64,000 nt of DNA from the NCBI GenBank assembly GCA_934271655.1, contig CAKQRW010000001.1, forward strand, positions 115,777 through 179,776. Direction: 5' to 3'. Of this stretch, positions 26,022 to 34,139 are shown in pieces. Positions within the stretch are counted from its first letter, which is position 1, and each line of letters begins with the position of its first letter. The position numbers and the translations under genes were made by a program. The stretch comes from an uncultured Bacteroidaceae bacterium. GTDB lineage: Bacteria > Bacteroidota > Bacteroidia > Bacteroidales > Bacteroidaceae. The notes beneath the pieces are model-generated. The model saw only the letters and a program-made list of their open reading frames with translations, was not told the origin of the DNA and made no database searches.

Positions 26022-27317
26022 ATGAAACTACTTCTGCTTGGTAGCGGCGGCAGAGAGCACGCCCTGGCCTGGAAGATTGCCCAGAGCCACAAGATTGACA
26101 AACTTTTCATTGCGCCTGGCAACGCAGGCACTGCTTCTGTTGGCGAGAACGTCAACATCAAGGCCGACGACTTTGGCAGCATCAAGTCGTTTGTGCTCGA
26201 GAACGGAGTGGACATGGTGGTAGTGGGTCCTGAAGACCCTCTGGTAAAGGGTGTGTACGACTTCTTCAAGCAAGACGAGTCGCTGTCGAGCATTCCTGTC
26301 ATAGGACCAAGCAAGGCTGGCGCCGTGCTGGAAGGCAGCAAGGACTTCGCAAAGAGTTTCATGCAACGGCACGGCATCCCCACAGCGGCCTACCGCTCAT
26401 TCAACGGCACCAACATAGAGGACGGCATCAAGTTTCTTGAGACGCTCCAGCCCCCCTACGTGCTGAAGGCCGACGGCCTCTGCGCTGGCAAGGGAGTGCT
26501 CATCGTGCCCACCCTCGAAGAGGCCAAGAAGGAGTTTCGCGGCATGCTCGACGGCATGTTTGGCGAGGCGAGCGCCACAGTCGTCATAGAGGAGTTTCTC
26601 TCTGGCATAGAGTGCTCCGTATTTGTCCTTACCGACGGCAAGAGCTACAAGATTCTCCCTGAGGCCAAGGACTACAAGCGCATTGGCGAGGGAGACACCG
26701 GACTCAACACAGGCGGCATGGGAAGCGTGTCACCAGTCCCATTCGCAGACGCTGCATGGATGAAGAAGGTAGAGGACAACATCGTGCGTCCTACTGTAGA
26801 AGGCCTTGCAAAGGACGGCATCGACTACAAGGGATTCATCTTCTTCGGACTCATAAAGGTAGACCGCGACTATGCTTACGCCAAGGCTGGCGACCCTGTG
26901 GTCATTGAATACAATGTGCGCATGGGCGACCCTGAGACAGAGACCGTCATGCTCCGCCTCAAGAGCGACATTGTCGACCTCTTTGAGGGCGTGGCAAATG
27001 GCGACCTCGACACAAAGGCTATCGAGTTTGATCCTCGCTCAGCTGTGTGCGTCATGATGGTGAGCGGCGGTTACCCGCAGGCATACAAGAAGGGCTTCGA
27101 GATAACAGGCATAGAGGATGTCGACGGCTCTGTAGTCTTCCATGCCGGCACAGCTCTCAAAGACGGTAAGGTAGTCACAGCTGGAGGACGCGTCATAGCA
27201 GTCAGCTCATACGGCAACACACAGAATGAGGCACTTGTGAAGTCTTTCACCGAGGCTGGCAAGATTCACTTCGAAGGCAAATATTTCCGCCGCGACATAG
27301 GCAAGGACCTGCTTTGA
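26022..27317 (+). CDS. purD: Phosphoribosylamine--glycine ligase
   Basis: This 431-residue ATP-grasp enzyme (GAR synthetase) of purine biosynthesis starts [18 protein letters not shown]. It has VVGPEDPL, the [13 protein letters not shown] glycine-rich loop, [12 protein letters not shown], and [14 protein letters not shown] (the PurD signature), then [12 protein letters not shown] with metal-binding residues. Length is normal. It is monocistronic between a divergent promoter and a bidirectional terminator. Confidence 0.96.
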   Translation: MKLLLLGSGGREHALAWKIAQSHKIDKLFIAPGNAGTASVGENVNIKADDFGSIKSFVLENGVDMVVVGPEDPLVKGVYDFFKQDESLSSIPVIGPSKAGAVLEGSKDFAKSFMQRHGIPTAAYRSFNGTNIEDGIKFLETLQPPYVLKADGLCAGKGVLIVPTLEEAKKEFRGMLDGMFGEASATVVIEEFLSGIECSVFVLTDGKSYKILPEAKDYKRIGEGDTGLNTGGMGSVSPVPFADAAWMKKVEDNIVRPTVEGLAKDGIDYKGFIFFGLIKVDRDYAYAKAGDPVVIEYNVRMGDPETETVMLRLKSDIVDLFEGVANGDLDTKAIEFDPRSAVCVMMVSGGYPQAYKKGFEITGIEDVDGSVVFHAGTALKDGKVVTAGGRVIAVSSYGNTQNEALVKSFTEAGKIHFEGKYFRRDIGKDLL

Positions 27318-27440
27318 GCCACGGCTGGCTCTTCAGAGTCAGGCATCGGCTGATTTCTTCAGAGCTTATGCAGCCTGAAGAGCATATGCAGTCTAACCTT
27401 TTAAAAAAGGCAGGCGAGCAGCAAATATTCGACAAAGACA

Positions 27441-27483
27441 AATAGGGGGCGCGCCAGGCAGCATTTGCCTGGCGCGCCCTATT
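27441..27483. terminator. Strong bidirectional terminator between purD and the convergent operon
   Basis: The arms 27441-27460 and 27466-27483 pair over 18 bp (core ggcgcgccaggca), with a two-G bulge and a 5-nt loop. They lie between convergent purD and the aspartoacylase-like gene. Confidence 0.75.
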
Positions 27484-27532
27484 GCTTTACAGTCGGGCGC
27501 CACACTTGCCGTTTGGCTGATGCGACACGTCG

Positions 27533-28477
27533 TCACCCTTCTTTCCCGTCCGTCCTTATGATGCGGTACAAGATGGAATGCTCCAGAGCCAGAGGCTTGT
27601 TGTGCGCGAAAAACACGATGCCATCCACATGCGAGCGCACATCCTCATGTATGCTGCAATCATACGGATCGAGTATTCGGGCCATCACCTCTCCCTCTGC
27701 CACATGGTCGCCAGCCTTCTTCACCCGGTAGAACACGCCTGCGCGGCGCGCTATCACATTGCACAGGTCTCCCTCGTCAAGCGGCACCGACTCATATCCC
27801 GCGCTTCTGCAGGCGCAACTGATGATTCCCTCCTTCCACAAAAACCTGAGAATGGCGTCCACGCTCTGCATGCTGGTGCTGTCCTCCACATAGTTGGTCT
27901 GTCCAGCATATAGCGAGAAAGCCTTGCACCCCCATATCTGCCAGTTGTAGTTGAGCAGCGTAGTGTCATACGGCAAAGGCTGGCGCACAGCCACATACGG
28001 CAGTCCGAAGCGGCGTGCCTTCTCAATGTCCTCGTAGCCCGTCTTCAGCATACGCACATGAGGGACAAAGTCGCCAGGCATGTAGAAGCTTGCCAGCTGT
28101 ATGCCATATTCAAAACCTTTTATCTGCTCAAAAAGAGCCGCCGCTATTCTCTGCGTGGTCTCTCCCTTGTCATATCCAGGAAACATGCGGTTGATGTCTG
28201 TGCCGTCCATAGTCCAGAACCGCCTGCTCACATTCATGGAGAAAGGGTTGCACGATGGAATGACCAGTATGCTCTTGCCATCGGTTATCTGCCCCTTGCG
28301 CTCAATGTCTTTCAGAGAATCCACCATCCTTGCGCATATGTATTGCTGCTGTATCTCATCGCCGCGCATGGAGCCAATGATTGCCACAGTCGGCTTTCCC
28401 TTGCCAAACCAAAATCCATCTATGGCGAAATCGTCCCTGTATGGCGATTTCATCCTGAATAAAGTCTCTCTCTTCAT
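27533..28477 (-). CDS. Aspartoacylase/succinylglutamate desuccinylase-fold protein lacking catalytic residues
   Basis: This is a 314-residue homologue of the zinc carboxypeptidase-like AstE/AspA family and a paralogue of the next upstream gene. Comparing the two by eye, the zinc motif HGDE is R-G-D-E here (R38, E41), the second zinc His (DIHSS in the paralogue) is Q127, and the catalytic Glu (VVEMG) is Y190. The framework residues DINRMFPG (94-101) and SCNPF (75-79) are kept, as is the C-terminal beta domain with AGDHVAEGEVMARI. It is therefore probably not a canonical zinc hydrolase and may bind a ligand or partner. It is the last gene of the ATP-grasp/alpha-E/transglutaminase cluster. Confidence 0.8.
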   Translation of the reverse strand: MKRETLFRMKSPYRDDFAIDGFWFGKGKPTVAIIGSMRGDEIQQQYICARMVDSLKDIERKGQITDGKSILVIPSCNPFSMNVSRRFWTMDGTDINRMFPGYDKGETTQRIAAALFEQIKGFEYGIQLASFYMPGDFVPHVRMLKTGYEDIEKARRFGLPYVAVRQPLPYDTTLLNYNWQIWGCKAFSLYAGQTNYVEDSTSMQSVDAILRFLWKEGIISCACRSAGYESVPLDEGDLCNVIARRAGVFYRVKKAGDHVAEGEVMARILDPYDCSIHEDVRSHVDGIVFFAHNKPLALEHSILYRIIRTDGKEG

Positions 28478-28511
28478 CTCTTCGTGTTGTGCTTATGTTG
28501 TGCTCGTGTTG

Positions 28512-28601
28512 TGCTTGTGTTGTTGCTAAAACATTTTGCGACCGTATACGCCAGTAAAGCGACAGCCTCTAATTACTATGCTTGTGTTGTTGCTAAAACA
28601 T
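28512..28601. repeat. Direct repeat between the two aspartoacylase-like genes
   Basis: An identical 23-mer (beginning tgcttgtgttgttgctaaaa) occurs at 28512-28534 and 28579-28601, a period of 67 nt. The first copy is preceded by further gtgttgtgctt repeats. Confidence 0.8.
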
Positions 28602-28614
28602 CTTTGCCACCCGC

Positions 28615-29541
28615 TTATTGATGGTAGATCCTCGCCATGAGCGACCCCTCGTAGACTATGGGATAAGCCCGTATGGTAAAGAGATAGCCATCTACAGGAG
28701 CCACCACCCTGCTGAGCACGCTACCTGTCAGCGGCTCTACTATCAGCCCTATCTCCTGGCCTTCTCTGACCATCACTCCGCATTTCATGTCTGTGATAAA
28801 CACACCCGATGTCTCGGCATTAAGGAAAGCCACCATGTCTCCCTTACATATTCTTGCGTCGGACAGCATGGCCGTAGGCGCTCCGCCATACCACATGTCC
28901 ATGCTTTGCAGCAGGTGGAAGATGCCATCCTTGAGCCTATTGCACATCTTGTGGTTTATGCGCTCGCCCACACCCATCTCCACGACCAGGCATCGTGTGC
29001 CTGTGGAATTGAGCGAATGTGCCAGCGTGGCCTCAAGCACAGTGGCCGCGTCATGAATCCAGATGAAGTCCATGCCCAGTTCCTGCGCCAGCGGCACCAG
29101 CTCCTTAACATTCAGCACATTGATACGCACCTGAGGAGTCTCCCTCAGATACAGGTTGCTTGAATGGATGTCAATGACGAGGTCCGCTCCCTTCAAGTCC
29201 TCAATGATGGTATATGCAGCCTGCTCAGCCATTGTGCCGTTCTTGTCTCCGGGAAAGATGCGGTTCATGTCGAGGTCGAAGTTTGGTATGCCCCGCTGTA
29301 TGGTGTCTATGCCCAGAGGATTGAGAGCCGGGTATATTTCCACTGTGCCGTCAAGAGAAGCGAGCTGCTCATTCAGCTGCCGGGCTATGAGGTAGCACAC
29401 CATCTGTCCCTCCAACTCGTCGCCATGCGTGCCCGTCACGATGCACACACGTTTTTTTCCATCGCCATGCCTGATGATGTTTTTCCTTATAATGTAATTC
29501 TCATTGATAGGCAATTCGGTAGATAACAATGTCTTAATCAT
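28615..29541 (-). CDS. Aspartoacylase/succinylglutamate desuccinylase (M14-like) family hydrolase
   Basis: The 308-residue protein has the complete zinc site of the AstE/AspA clan: H39 and E42 in GTHGDELEG, H126 in VIDIHSSN, and the catalytic Glu E188 in CLVVEMGVGE. MNRIFPG (92-98) matches the substrate-carboxylate-binding Asn-Arg motif. The C-terminal 80 residues form the usual beta domain (EGQEIGLIVEPLTG). It should cleave an amide bond next to a free carboxylate, for example in an N-acyl amino acid or small peptide. It lies in the same direction as its inactive-looking paralogue and the ATP-grasp cluster upstream. Confidence 0.85.
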   Translation of the reverse strand: MIKTLLSTELPINENYIIRKNIIRHGDGKKRVCIVTGTHGDELEGQMVCYLIARQLNEQLASLDGTVEIYPALNPLGIDTIQRGIPNFDLDMNRIFPGDKNGTMAEQAAYTIIEDLKGADLVIDIHSSNLYLRETPQVRINVLNVKELVPLAQELGMDFIWIHDAATVLEATLAHSLNSTGTRCLVVEMGVGERINHKMCNRLKDGIFHLLQSMDMWYGGAPTAMLSDARICKGDMVAFLNAETSGVFITDMKCGVMVREGQEIGLIVEPLTGSVLSRVVAPVDGYLFTIRAYPIVYEGSLMARIYHQ

Positions 29542-29646
29542 CTTTCTTTTATTTATACTGTATACTGTTTAATAGACATGGCGCACAAGCCTGCCACAGG
29601 CACATGCGCCCCAATATGGCGTGCCGATGTCGGCCGCCCATGCTTT

Positions 29647-30405
29647 TCAGACCCTGCGCAGCGTCAGCATCACGTCTGTCTGCTGCGAGGCCTCTCCTGT
29701 AAAGACACCACGGCTCACCGGACAGTCTGAGGCATCCCTGCCATGAGCCACCTTCAGGTATCCCTGCGCTATTTCCACATCGTGCGTGGGGTCAAAGCCT
29801 TTCCATACATTGCCGTCACACACCTCGACCCAGGCATGCGTCAGGCCTTCTCCCTCTATGAATCCGCACACGTAGCGCGCGGCCAGGCCGTTGGCGCGGC
29901 AGAGGGCTATCATCATGTGAGCATAGTCCTGGCACACCCCGCGCATCGTGACAGCCACCTCCGCCACCGTGGTCTCTGGAGCAGTCACGTTGGGCACATA
30001 GCGCATGGCGAGACTGACATGGTGGCATATGGCCCTGGCTGCCAGGAATGTGTCTGAGGGCAAGTCCATCTTGTTGTCGCCCGGCAGAGATGTGATGGGA
30101 GTGGGCTCCATATAGGCCATGAGCGGGATGCTGTCCATCGGCACGAGGTAGTCGCCCATGCGCACCATGCCTGCGCTCACCGTGACCAGCGACGTGTGGC
30201 TGGCGCGGCTATGGCCGTAGGCTATGCGGTTGCCCAACTGGTCGCTGCCCATGGCTATATGAAATTCAGGCGGCACCATCAAGTGTTCCTCTTCCACAGT
30301 CATGTAGGCGCCCAGAGCTGGCTGCACCCTCAGCAAGATGGAGTGGCTGGCTACTGGCTGACTGAAGAGCACAACTGTCTGATAGTTGTAGATGTATCTG
30401 TTCAT
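29647..30405 (-). CDS. Transglutaminase-like cysteine peptidase family protein
   Basis: The 252-residue protein has an N-terminal beta domain (residues 1-110, RYIYNYQTVVLFSQPVASHSILLRV), as in bacterial transglutaminase_N proteins. A transglutaminase-fold core follows with the catalytic triad C158 (RGVCQDYAH), H190 (LTHAWVEV) and D205 (FDPTHD). There is no signal peptide, so it is cytoplasmic. Its ATG overlaps the stop of the alpha-E gene by four bases, so the pair is translationally coupled. In other bacteria this protein accompanies alpha-E and circularly permuted ATP-grasp proteins and is thought to cleave or transfer a peptide they make. Confidence 0.88.
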   Translation of the reverse strand: MNRYIYNYQTVVLFSQPVASHSILLRVQPALGAYMTVEEEHLMVPPEFHIAMGSDQLGNRIAYGHSRASHTSLVTVSAGMVRMGDYLVPMDSIPLMAYMEPTPITSLPGDNKMDLPSDTFLAARAICHHVSLAMRYVPNVTAPETTVAEVAVTMRGVCQDYAHMMIALCRANGLAARYVCGFIEGEGLTHAWVEVCDGNVWKGFDPTHDVEIAQGYLKVAHGRDASDCPVSRGVFTGEASQQTDVMLTLRRV

Positions 30406-31100
30406 ACACGCACCAGCTGGTTTATGTATTTGATGAGTTTGAATTTGTAGTCTGCGTCATTGATGTCGTAGTTGGCCTCTGTGATGAGCCCGTCTAGCTG
30501 TCCTGCTATATTTTCGTCCATCAGCCCCGACTGGCTGTTGCAGCATCTCTTCAGTGACTCATAGGCAAGCGCCACACGGGCGTATGGATAGTCAAACCTC
30601 AGCAGGATGTCGATGTTCTCTATGTTGCGCCCTATCATCACTATGTCCAGCGCCTTGTGGTTGCGCACCCGCTGCTCGGCAGAGCCCCAGAAGGCGAGCG
30701 ACCAGTCTATCACAGGCTGCAGTGTCAGGGTGGAAGCCTCATCCGCATTCTTGCATCTTTTCATGTAGGCCACGCTCATCTCCAAATAGCTCAGTGTCTC
30801 CGACATGATGTCCTCACGCAGCAGGATGGCGTTATCCATGGCCATCTTCTGCGCTGAGATGACGGAGCAGGGGTTGGACTCATCGTACAGCATGCCATAG
30901 GTAAATTCCTCGTTGGTCTTGTAATTGCCCGAAGCGTCTAACCTTGACCAAAACTCCATGTATGAGTCGGGAGCACCGTCTATCATCGCGTCACAGCACT
31001 TGTTCAACTGGTGCAGCGTGAGGTACACACGCATCTCATAACGTCCCAGCCAATACAGCCTGTTTGCCTTTGCAGCAGAAATAATGTCACTCTTTACCAT
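30402..31100 (-). CDS. Alpha-E domain protein (DUF403)
   Basis: This 232-residue all-helical protein starts MVKSDIISAAKANRLYWLGRYEMRVYLTLHQL. The ANRLYWLGRYxER-like start and regularly spaced glutamates and arginines (REDIMSETLSYLEMS, IGRNIENIDILLRF) are typical of the alpha-E family. The family is nearly always encoded with a circularly permuted ATP-grasp and a transglutaminase-like protein, as here. Its catalytic role is unknown. It is separated from the ATP-grasp gene by 154 nt without a clear promoter. Confidence 0.88.
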   Translation of the reverse strand: MVKSDIISAAKANRLYWLGRYEMRVYLTLHQLNKCCDAMIDGAPDSYMEFWSRLDASGNYKTNEEFTYGMLYDESNPCSVISAQKMAMDNAILLREDIMSETLSYLEMSVAYMKRCKNADEASTLTLQPVIDWSLAFWGSAEQRVRNHKALDIVMIGRNIENIDILLRFDYPYARVALAYESLKRCCNSQSGLMDENIAGQLDGLITEANYDINDADYKFKLIKYINQLVRV

Positions 31101-31254
31101 AATAACTCTATATCCTTTTTCTTTCTAAAATAACATATTCATATATATCCCCAAAAACAGTCTTCCCGATAAGCAGCCTTCCTGCTGTTTTTTCATTTCA
31201 TGCGTCTCAGCCGTGTCTCCGCATGCGACTGTCCATGCCTACAGACCGGTTCGT

Positions 31255-32583
31255 TCACATCTCCATCACCCATGTGTCCTTGAAGCCGCCGCCCTGTGAG
31301 GAGTTGACCACAAAAGAGTCGGGGTTTCTTGAGAAGCGCGTCAGTCCGCTCTTCCACACCTTCGTATCCTTGCCGCTGACGACAAAGGCTCTCAGGTCGG
31401 CCTTCCTCCACACCAGTTTGCCATCCTCAAGAATCTCGAGATCCTTGAAGTCGATGACCTCCTGCGCTATCCACCGTCTCGGATACTTCACAATCAGGTC
31501 TTTCAGTTCCTCAAGTTTCTCTGGCGAGAGCTCAGAGCCGAAGACGACGCCATAGCCTCCAGCCTCGCTCACGTCCTTTATCACCAGATGGCCGATGTTG
31601 GCAAGCACATATTCATAGTCCTCCTTGAAGTATGGCAGGTAAGTGGGAGCATTGTGCAGCACAGGCTTCTCGCCAAGGTAATACTCCACCATCTTCGGCA
31701 CGAAGTAGTATATGCCCTTGTCGTCTGCCACGCCATTGCCGATGGCATTGATGAGGGCCACATTTCCTGCCTTGTACGCCTGCATCACATTAGGGATGCC
31801 GAGCAAGGAGGATGCCTCAAACATCATGGGATCCATATACTCGTCGCTCACTCGCCTGTAGATGCTGCCCACCCTGATTTTCTCCTTGTACATGCCAGCG
31901 TAGTACACCTTGTCGTCCTCCACAAAGAGGTCGCCAGGATAGGCCAGCGTCGCTCCGGTCTTCTCCGCGAAATAGGAATGCTCGAAGAAGGCCGAGTTGT
32001 AGCGCCCTGGAGTGAGGATGACGGATATGCCCCTGTCCTGGTTCATGTCGTCCATCATGTCACGGAGCATGTCTGCATAGTCACGGTTGTCGGCCACAGC
32101 GTTGTCAGCGAACGTGGCTGGCGACACCTTGCGTGTTATCTTCCTCGCTATCATAGGATAGCTGGCTCCCGACGGTATGCGCAGGTTGTCCTCCAGCACA
32201 TACCACTGCCCATCCTTGCCTTCCACCAGGTCTATGCCTGCTATATGGGCATACACTCGGCCCATAGGGTCGATGCCCTCACATTGCGGCATGTAGCCTT
32301 TGGAGGAATAGACAAATTCCTCTGGCACCACTCCGTCCCTGATGATTTCCTTCTCATGGTAGATGTCCCACAGAAACATGTTGAGGGCCTTCACTCTCTG
32401 CCTTAGCCCCTCTTCCAGATATGTCCAGTCTTTCTTTGTGATGATTCTTGGCACAGAGTCGAAAGGGAAAAGCTGCTCATTGAACACTCCTTTTTTATAT
32501 ACACCGAAACGGACGCCAAAACGTTCCATCCAATTGTTCACAGTGTCTCTGCTGTCTGTCAGTCCTTGAATGTTTATATCCAT
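31255..32583 (-). CDS. Circularly permuted type 2 ATP-grasp protein
   Basis: The 442-residue protein belongs to the DUF404/DUF407 (CP_ATPgrasp) family. Features include YMPQCEGIDPMGRVYAHIAGIDLVEGKDGQWYVLEDNLRIPSGASYP (residues about 95-145), LTPGRYNSAFFEHSYFA, NAIGNGVADDKGIYYFVPKM, and the C-terminal VIKDVSEAGGYGVVFG and RRWIAQEVIDF parts, where permuted nucleotide-binding elements reside. Such enzymes are predicted to form amide bonds between amino acids or peptides using ATP. It is the first gene of the five-gene minus-strand cluster and is preceded by a good promoter. Confidence 0.9.
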   Translation of the reverse strand: MDINIQGLTDSRDTVNNWMERFGVRFGVYKKGVFNEQLFPFDSVPRIITKKDWTYLEEGLRQRVKALNMFLWDIYHEKEIIRDGVVPEEFVYSSKGYMPQCEGIDPMGRVYAHIAGIDLVEGKDGQWYVLEDNLRIPSGASYPMIARKITRKVSPATFADNAVADNRDYADMLRDMMDDMNQDRGISVILTPGRYNSAFFEHSYFAEKTGATLAYPGDLFVEDDKVYYAGMYKEKIRVGSIYRRVSDEYMDPMMFEASSLLGIPNVMQAYKAGNVALINAIGNGVADDKGIYYFVPKMVEYYLGEKPVLHNAPTYLPYFKEDYEYVLANIGHLVIKDVSEAGGYGVVFGSELSPEKLEELKDLIVKYPRRWIAQEVIDFKDLEILEDGKLVWRKADLRAFVVSGKDTKVWKSGLTRFSRNPDSFVVNSSQGGGFKDTWVMEM

Positions 32584-32689
32584 AAGCCATATAGTTTTTT
32601 ATTATACATTACATGCAGCCATTTCCTAAAAATGCACTTCTTGTAGTGTCTTCCCAGCTTTTCTCTGCCACTTTGTTTTTATTTGGATG

Positions 32690-32718
32690 CAAAGTTAGTC
32701 ATTTTGTTACAATCACAA
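32690..32718 (-). promoter_or_regulatory. Promoter of the ATP-grasp cluster
   Basis: The minus strand shows TAACTTTG (32690-32697) with a TTG 18 nt upstream (32716-32718). It lies about 107 nt before the ATP-grasp ATG and probably serves all five genes down to 27533. Confidence 0.65.
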
Positions 32719-32950
32719 GACATAATATTATCAGAAAGGTATTATTATTCTTCATATACTTTCACATTGCACAGCATTCAAAGATATAAGCTTTCATTTT
32801 TACACTATAGACTTCTTATTATTCTATAATTGTAAGCATGCCTTTTCGTGCATGCCAGCACCAAAAAGAGCGGAAGCATGACAACTCTTCCAGATGATGC
32901 CATGCGCATTACATATGATGCCTCACGCATTACATATGATACCATACGCA

Positions 32951-33010
32951 ACCATCCGAAACGAGCAGCCTTGCATTGCCCACGCATAAAGGTTGCTCGT
33001 TTCGGATGGT
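32951..33010. repeat. Long inverted repeat with 22-bp stem
   Basis: The arms 32951-32972 and 32989-33010 (accatccgaaacgagcagcc...) pair over 22 bp, with one G-U, around a 16-nt loop. It lies in the 860-nt gene-free gap 32584-33443 and has no T-run on either side, so a terminator role is not clear. Just before it, cgcattacatatgat is repeated at about 32906 and 32928. Confidence 0.75.
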
Positions 33011-33059
33011 CACTATATTATCGCTTCACTCTGCAGCATGCAGGTATGGCCATACGAAA

Positions 33060-33186
33060 GTGACAAAAGTGACAAAGTGACAAGTGACACATCCTTGCTA
33101 AAATCATCAAAAACACTTATTTTATATGTTTTTACTATGTTTTGGCACATTGACACTTCTGTCACTTCTGTCACTTCTGTCACTTT
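33060..33186. repeat. Palindromic dispersed element, copy 2 (inverted relative to copy 1)
   Basis: Reading the minus strand, the left arm is GTGACAGAA repeats (+ coordinates 33150-33186). Then comes the core starting gtgccaaaacatag (about 33080-33149), then a right arm of TTGTCAC(T) repeats (+ 33060-33090). The core aligns with the core at 11757-11826 with few changes (shared aaaataagt, ttttgatga, caagga and tgtcacttgtc), but the arm unit is different. The arms remain reverse complementary to each other. Confidence 0.8.
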
Positions 33187-33208
33187 GCGCAATATCAGTC
33201 CATGTCTC

Positions 33209-33305
33209 GCCGACGCATTTTCCGTGCATGAAAACGATTTTTCCAGCATTCACCGACGCATTTTCTGCATTAGCCGACACATTTCCCGTGCTCTCCGACA
33301 TGCCA
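33209..33305. repeat. Degenerate 21-22-bp tandem repeat
   Basis: The motif ccgac[g/a]catttt recurs at 33210, 33253, 33274 and 33295, with a diverged unit at about 33231 (aaacgattttt), giving a 21-22-nt period. It directly follows the palindromic element. Confidence 0.65.
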
Positions 33306-33443
33306 GCTCATGGCCTGTTCCAGCCTGCTTGGCGGCAGGAGAGAGCTGCGGACGGACACCGGCAAGAGCCTACACCAGCGAAAAGAGACGACGCCAATGG
33401 CATTATGGCAGTCCACACGCCTGGCAAGAGAACAGAGACCCGC

Positions 33444-33902
33444 TCACTTCACCTTCACGTCAGGATTGACCCTCTCCTCGTGCTTGGACTTCATGTCATT
33501 GTATTTCTCCAGTATCTCCTCTTTTATCTTTGTGGAAGAGACGCCCTCACCATACGGGAAATAGAAGACAGCCACTCCAAGCTCCTTGAGATAGTCATAC
33601 TTGCCGGTCCAGTCATCGCCAACGACAAACACGTCTATATTGAGCTTCTTGACCAGCTCCGTATGGTCGAGACTGCGCTGCGGAATGACCACGTCGGGAT
33701 ATTTCAGAGCCTTGACTATGGCTATGCGCTCGTCAAACGGGATTATCGGCGGACGCTTGTAACTGCACACCAGCTCGTCGGTGCTCACTCCCACTATCAG
33801 CGTGTCGCCCAGACCGCGCGCGTACTCTATCATCTTCAGATGATTGCTGTGAAACATGTCGAAGGTGCCTGAGGTGTACACCACCACTCTGTTCTTATAC
33901 AT
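33444..33902 (-). CDS. Cytidylyltransferase/adenylyltransferase family protein (TagD/RfaE-like)
   Basis: The 152-residue protein has a nucleotidyltransferase Rossmann fold. It shows SGTFDMFHSNHLKMIEYAR (HxGH-type motif, here H-S-N-H), a VGVSTDELV segment, DERIAIVKALKYPDVVIPQ, VFVVGDDWTGKYDYL and the C-terminal signature GEGVSSTKIKEEI in place of RTxGISTT. Glycerol-3-phosphate cytidylyltransferases (TagD/GCT) are the closest type by motif and size. It could activate glycerol phosphate or a related polyol for a surface polymer, given the downstream LtaS-like protein, but the substrate is not proven. It is the first gene after its own promoter, and its reading direction leads away from the acyltransferase block (34.1-42.2 kb), which lies upstream on the same strand. 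Confidence 0.82.
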   Translation of the reverse strand: MYKNRVVVYTSGTFDMFHSNHLKMIEYARGLGDTLIVGVSTDELVCSYKRPPIIPFDERIAIVKALKYPDVVIPQRSLDHTELVKKLNIDVFVVGDDWTGKYDYLKELGVAVFYFPYGEGVSSTKIKEEILEKYNDMKSKHEERVNPDVKVK

Positions 33903-33979
33903 ATATATTGTCTCCTATGTTTTTTAGTGCATATTGCCATGCCCACTATCCTTTATATGGGCATGCTCATAATTGTTCG

Positions 33980-34010
33980 CAAATATAGTCAATACTTTCT
34001 GTCCAGACAA
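33980..34010 (-). promoter_or_regulatory. Promoter of the cytidylyltransferase gene
   Basis: The minus strand has TATATTTG (33980-33987) with TTG at 34008-34010, a 20-nt spacing. An 8-bp inverted repeat (catgccca/tgggcatg, 33938-33945 and 33958-33965) lies at the predicted start of the transcript. Confidence 0.65.
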
Positions 34011-34139
34011 GAACAGCAAGGTTTTATTGTGGTAAACCATAGGATAAGACTGCCTTAGCCTATGGCTTTTGCCATGAAAACCTTAGGATAACAGAAAGGC
34101 ATGACCGTGCATATGCCGTGCGTGCCTTCAGCACCCGAC

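Noticed and set aside
33146..33160. Sigma-54 promoter (TGGCAC) in the palindromic core
   Set aside because: The -12 GC element is not at the required spacing, and the TGGCA belongs to the conserved core.
33013..33249. Open frame across copy 2 of the element (VTEVTEVTEV...)
   Set aside because: It is explained by GTGACAGAA repeats; the core is conserved as DNA rather than as protein.
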